From Aristolochia californica (taxonomy: Eukaryota; Streptophyta; Magnoliopsida; Piperales; Aristolochiaceae): DNA of 64,000 nucleotides. The translations under genes and the position numbers were made by a program. The notes under the pieces are model-generated. The model did no database searches. It worked only from the letters and a program-made list of their open reading frames with translations, and was not told the origin of the DNA. The DNA lies in assembly GCA_029961685.1 (NCBI GenBank), contig JARWKL010000015.1, positions 16,614,801 through 16,678,800 of the forward strand, read 5' to 3'. Below are positions 61,284 to 64,000 of the stretch, piece after piece (the stretch's first letter is position 1; the number at the start of each line of letters is the position of its first letter).

Positions 61284-63644
61284 CCCACCACATTTAAAAC
61301 ATGTTAGGATGAATTAAAAATATCTTTCTTATAAAATTCCACCAAGCTATTAGGCGTTGTATTAGTGGAATTTCCCAAACATGGATAACAAAACTTCGGA
61401 GTTCATTTTTTGTGCGTGAAATAATTTTCTTCACTTACATTTAATATAGTTTTCTATTTTTTTTGCATACATGAACTCTAAAATTTTCATTTTGTTGTGA
61501 TCGTTTTGTTTATGAGAAAAGTGGGACAAGTTTGGATTTGAAAAAAAATTGAACATCCAAAATGGAAACGAACAAATGTTGAGAGAGATAATTCCACAAA
61601 GTATCTTGGATTTTGAAGGATAGGCAAAAAGTGGGTTATTTGGCTCTGGAAAATATCCAACCACAAGTTAACTAGAGGATTTAATGTTTTCTACTCCTTG
61701 AAATTTTTGGATGATTAGGTCATTTGCATCTTCAACATATTTCTGGCATCCATACCCACCACTTTTAAAACATGTTATGATCAAATAGAAATCTCTTTCT
61801 TATAAAATTCCACCAACTATTAGGGGTTGTACTAGTGGAATTTCCCAAACATGGATAACAATACATATGAGTTCATTTTTTAGTGCATGAAATAATTTTC
61901 TTCACTTACATTTATTATAGTTTTAAAATTTTTTTGCATACATGAACTCTAAAATTTTCATTTTGGTGTGATAGTTTTGTTTACGAGAAACGTGGGACGA
62001 GTTTGGATTTGAAAAAAAATTGAACATCCAAAATGGAAATGAACAAATGCTAATAGAGGTAATTCCAAAAAAGTATCTCGGATTTTGAAGGATAGGGACA
62101 AAGTGGGTTGTTTTGCTCTGGTAAATATCCAACCACACGTTAACTTGAGAATTTAATTTTTTCTTCTCCTTGAAATTTTTGGATCATTAGGTCATTTGCA
62201 TCTTCAACATGTTTCTCGCATGCCAACCAACCACTTTTAAAACATGTTAAGATCTTTTAGAAATTTCTTTCTTATAAAATTCCACCAAGCTATTAGGGGT
62301 TGTACTAGTGGCATTTCCCAAACGTGGATAACAAAACTTTGGAGTTCATTTTTAATGAGTGAAATAATTTTCTTCACTTATATTTATTATAGTTTTCAAT
62401 TTATTTTGCATACAAGAACTCTAAAATTTTCATTTTGTTGTGATCGTTTTGTTTACGAGAAAAGTGGGAGAGGTTTGGATTTGATAAAAAAATGAACATC
62501 GAAAATGGTAACGCACAAATACTGAGAGCGATAATTCCAAAAAGTATCTCTGATTTTGAAGGATAGGCAAAAATTGGGTTGTTTAGCCATGGTAAATATC
62601 CTACCACACGTTAACTTGAGAATTTAATTTTTTCTACTCCTTGAAATTTTTGGATCATTTGGTCATTTGCATCTTCAACATGTTTCTGGCATACACACCC
62701 ACCACATTTAAAACATGTTTGGATTTATTAGAAATATTTTTCTTATAAAATTCAATCAAGCTATTAGGGGTTGTACTAGTGGAATTTCCCAAACATGGAT
62801 AACAAAACTTTGGAGTTCATTTTTTAGTGCGTGAAATAATTTTCTTCACTTAAATTTATTATCGTTTTCATATTTTTTTGCATACATGAACTCCCAAATT
62901 TTCATTTTGTTGTGATAGTTTTGTTTAAGAGAAAAGTGGGAGAAGTTTGGATTTGAAAAAAATTGAACTTCCAGAATGGCAACGCACAAATGCTGAGATA
63001 GATAATTCATAAAAGTTTTTCTGATTTTGAAATATAGGCAAAAAGTGGGGGTTGTTTGGCTCAGGTAAATATCCAACCAAACGTTAACTTGAGAATTTAA
63101 TTTTTTCTACTCCTTGAAATTTTTGGATCATTAGATCATTTGCGTCTTCAACATGTTTCTTGGATGCATACCCACCACATTTAAAACATGTTAGGATCAA
63201 TTAGAAATCTCTTTCTGATAAAATTCCACAGAGTTATTAGGGGTTGTACTAGTGGAATTTCCGAAAAATGGATAACAAAACTATGGAGTTCATTTTTGAC
63301 TGGGTGAAAAACATTTCTTCATTTACATTTGTTTTAGTTTTCAAATTTTTTTGCATACATGAAGTGTAAAAATTTCATTTCGTTGTTATCGTTTTATTTA
63401 CGAGAAAAGTGGGACAAGTTTGGATTTGAAAAAAAAATTGAACATAAAAAAAAGGAAACGCACAAATGCTGAGAAAGATAATTCCCAAAAGTATCTTTGA
63501 TTTTGAATGATAGGCAAAAAGTGGGTTGTTTGGCTCTGGTAAATATCCAACCACATGTTAACTTGAGAATTTAATTTTTTCTACTCCTTGAAATTTTTTG
63601 ATCATTAGGTCATTTGCATCTTCAACATGTTTCTGGCATGCATA
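61284..63644. repeat. Monomer block matching 31.5-33.4 kb
   Basis: Units here repeat variants of the 27-33 kb region in order. The units are one with AGTATCTTGGATTTTGAAGG and GAACAAATGTTGAGAG, one with ACAATACATATGAGTTC and TTTTGGTGTGATAG (compare 27830-27930), one with GATTTGATAAA and ATGGTAACGCAC (62510; compare 28450 and 32220), one with AACTCCCAAATTTTC and GGGAGAAG (62890; compare 32610), and one with GGGTGAAAAACATTTC (compare 33010 and 34915). This links segments about 30 kb apart. Confidence 0.65.
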
Positions 63645-64000
63645 CCCACCACATTTAAAACAAGTTAGGATCAATTAGAAATCTCTTTCTTATAAAATTC
63701 CACCAAGCTATTAGGGGTTGTACTAGTGGAATTTCCCAAACAAGGATAACAAAACTTTGGAGTTCATTTTTCAGTGCGTGAAATAATTTTCTTCACTTAC
63801 ATTTATTATAGTTTTCAATTTTTTTTGCATACATGAACTCTTAAATTTTCATTTTGTTGTGATCGTTTTGTTTACGGGAAAAGTCGGACAACTTTGGAAT
63901 TGAAAAAAAATTGAACATCCAAAATGGAAACGTACAAATGCTGTGAGAGATAATTCCAAAAAGTATCTCTGATTTTGAAGCATAGGCAAAAAGTGGGTTG

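Larger units (their letters stand above)
55390..64000. repeat. Satellite array, right part (about 470-bp monomer, about 18 copies)
   Basis: The same satellite resumes in the same orientation and register after the mobile element. From the CCCACCA landmark at 52855 to the next at 55788 is 2933 bp. Subtracting the element and one copy of the 5-bp duplication (2462 bp) leaves 471 bp, one normal monomer. Later landmarks fall at 55788, 56255, 57158, 57607, 58073, 58545, 59015, 59403 (short unit), 59873, 60345, 60815, 61284, 61755, about 62225, 62698, 63171 and 63645. The array continues past the end of the window. Confidence 0.97.

Noticed and set aside
1..64000. CRISPR array
   Set aside because: The repeat units are about 470 bp and contiguous, with no spacers.
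1..64000. Telomeric repeats or a CENP-B box marking the chromosomal position
   Set aside because: No run of TTTAGGG-type repeats and no CENP-B-box-like motif was seen, so position cannot be assigned.

Overview
The window is almost entirely one AT-rich tandem satellite with a repeat unit of about 470 bp, always in the same orientation. About 130 full or partial monomers run from base 1 to 52932 and resume from 55390 to 64000. I see no host protein-coding gene, rRNA, tRNA or CRISPR array. One mobile element, 2457 bp long, splits the array at 52933-55389.

The mobile element is complete at its ends. It has two direct terminal repeats of 82 and 83 bp beginning TG and ending CA, a 5-bp target-site duplication (TTGTA) and, reading the minus strand, an initiator-Met-tRNA primer binding site 2 nt inside the 5' repeat. 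Its interior holds one decayed gag frame: a coiled-coil-like N-terminus, a Gly-rich part, a Retrotrans_gag-type core and a CCHC knuckle. No protease, reverse transcriptase, RNase H or integrase is present. It is a non-autonomous Ty3-type LTR element of the gag-only kind, like the TR-GAG elements described from plants. Its LTRs are very short.

The primer binding site and the plant-style gag knuckle suggest a flowering plant, probably in a heterochromatic satellite block. Species and chromosomal position (centromeric, pericentromeric or subtelomeric) cannot be decided from the sequence.

Layout. 1-18 kb: diverged monomers with a shared multi-monomer block seen three times (about 2.4-4.7, 9.9-11.8 and 13.6-15.3 kb). 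18.9-21.3 kb: a diverged partial copy of the later higher-order repeat. 21.3-26.3 kb: diverged monomers. 26.3-36.2 kb: interleaved local duplications, with monomer offsets of 3, 4 and 6 units. 36.2-58.5 kb: three head-to-tail copies of a higher-order repeat of about 14 monomers (6.3-6.6 kb); the third holds the retroelement and extra monomers. 58.5-64 kb: diverged monomers, then a block at 61.3-63.6 kb matching 31.5-33.4 kb. Short open frames recur on both strands of nearly every monomer, but they shift frame between monomers and look like by-products of repetition.

Sequence relationships and approximate boundaries were judged by eye; no alignment or database search was run.
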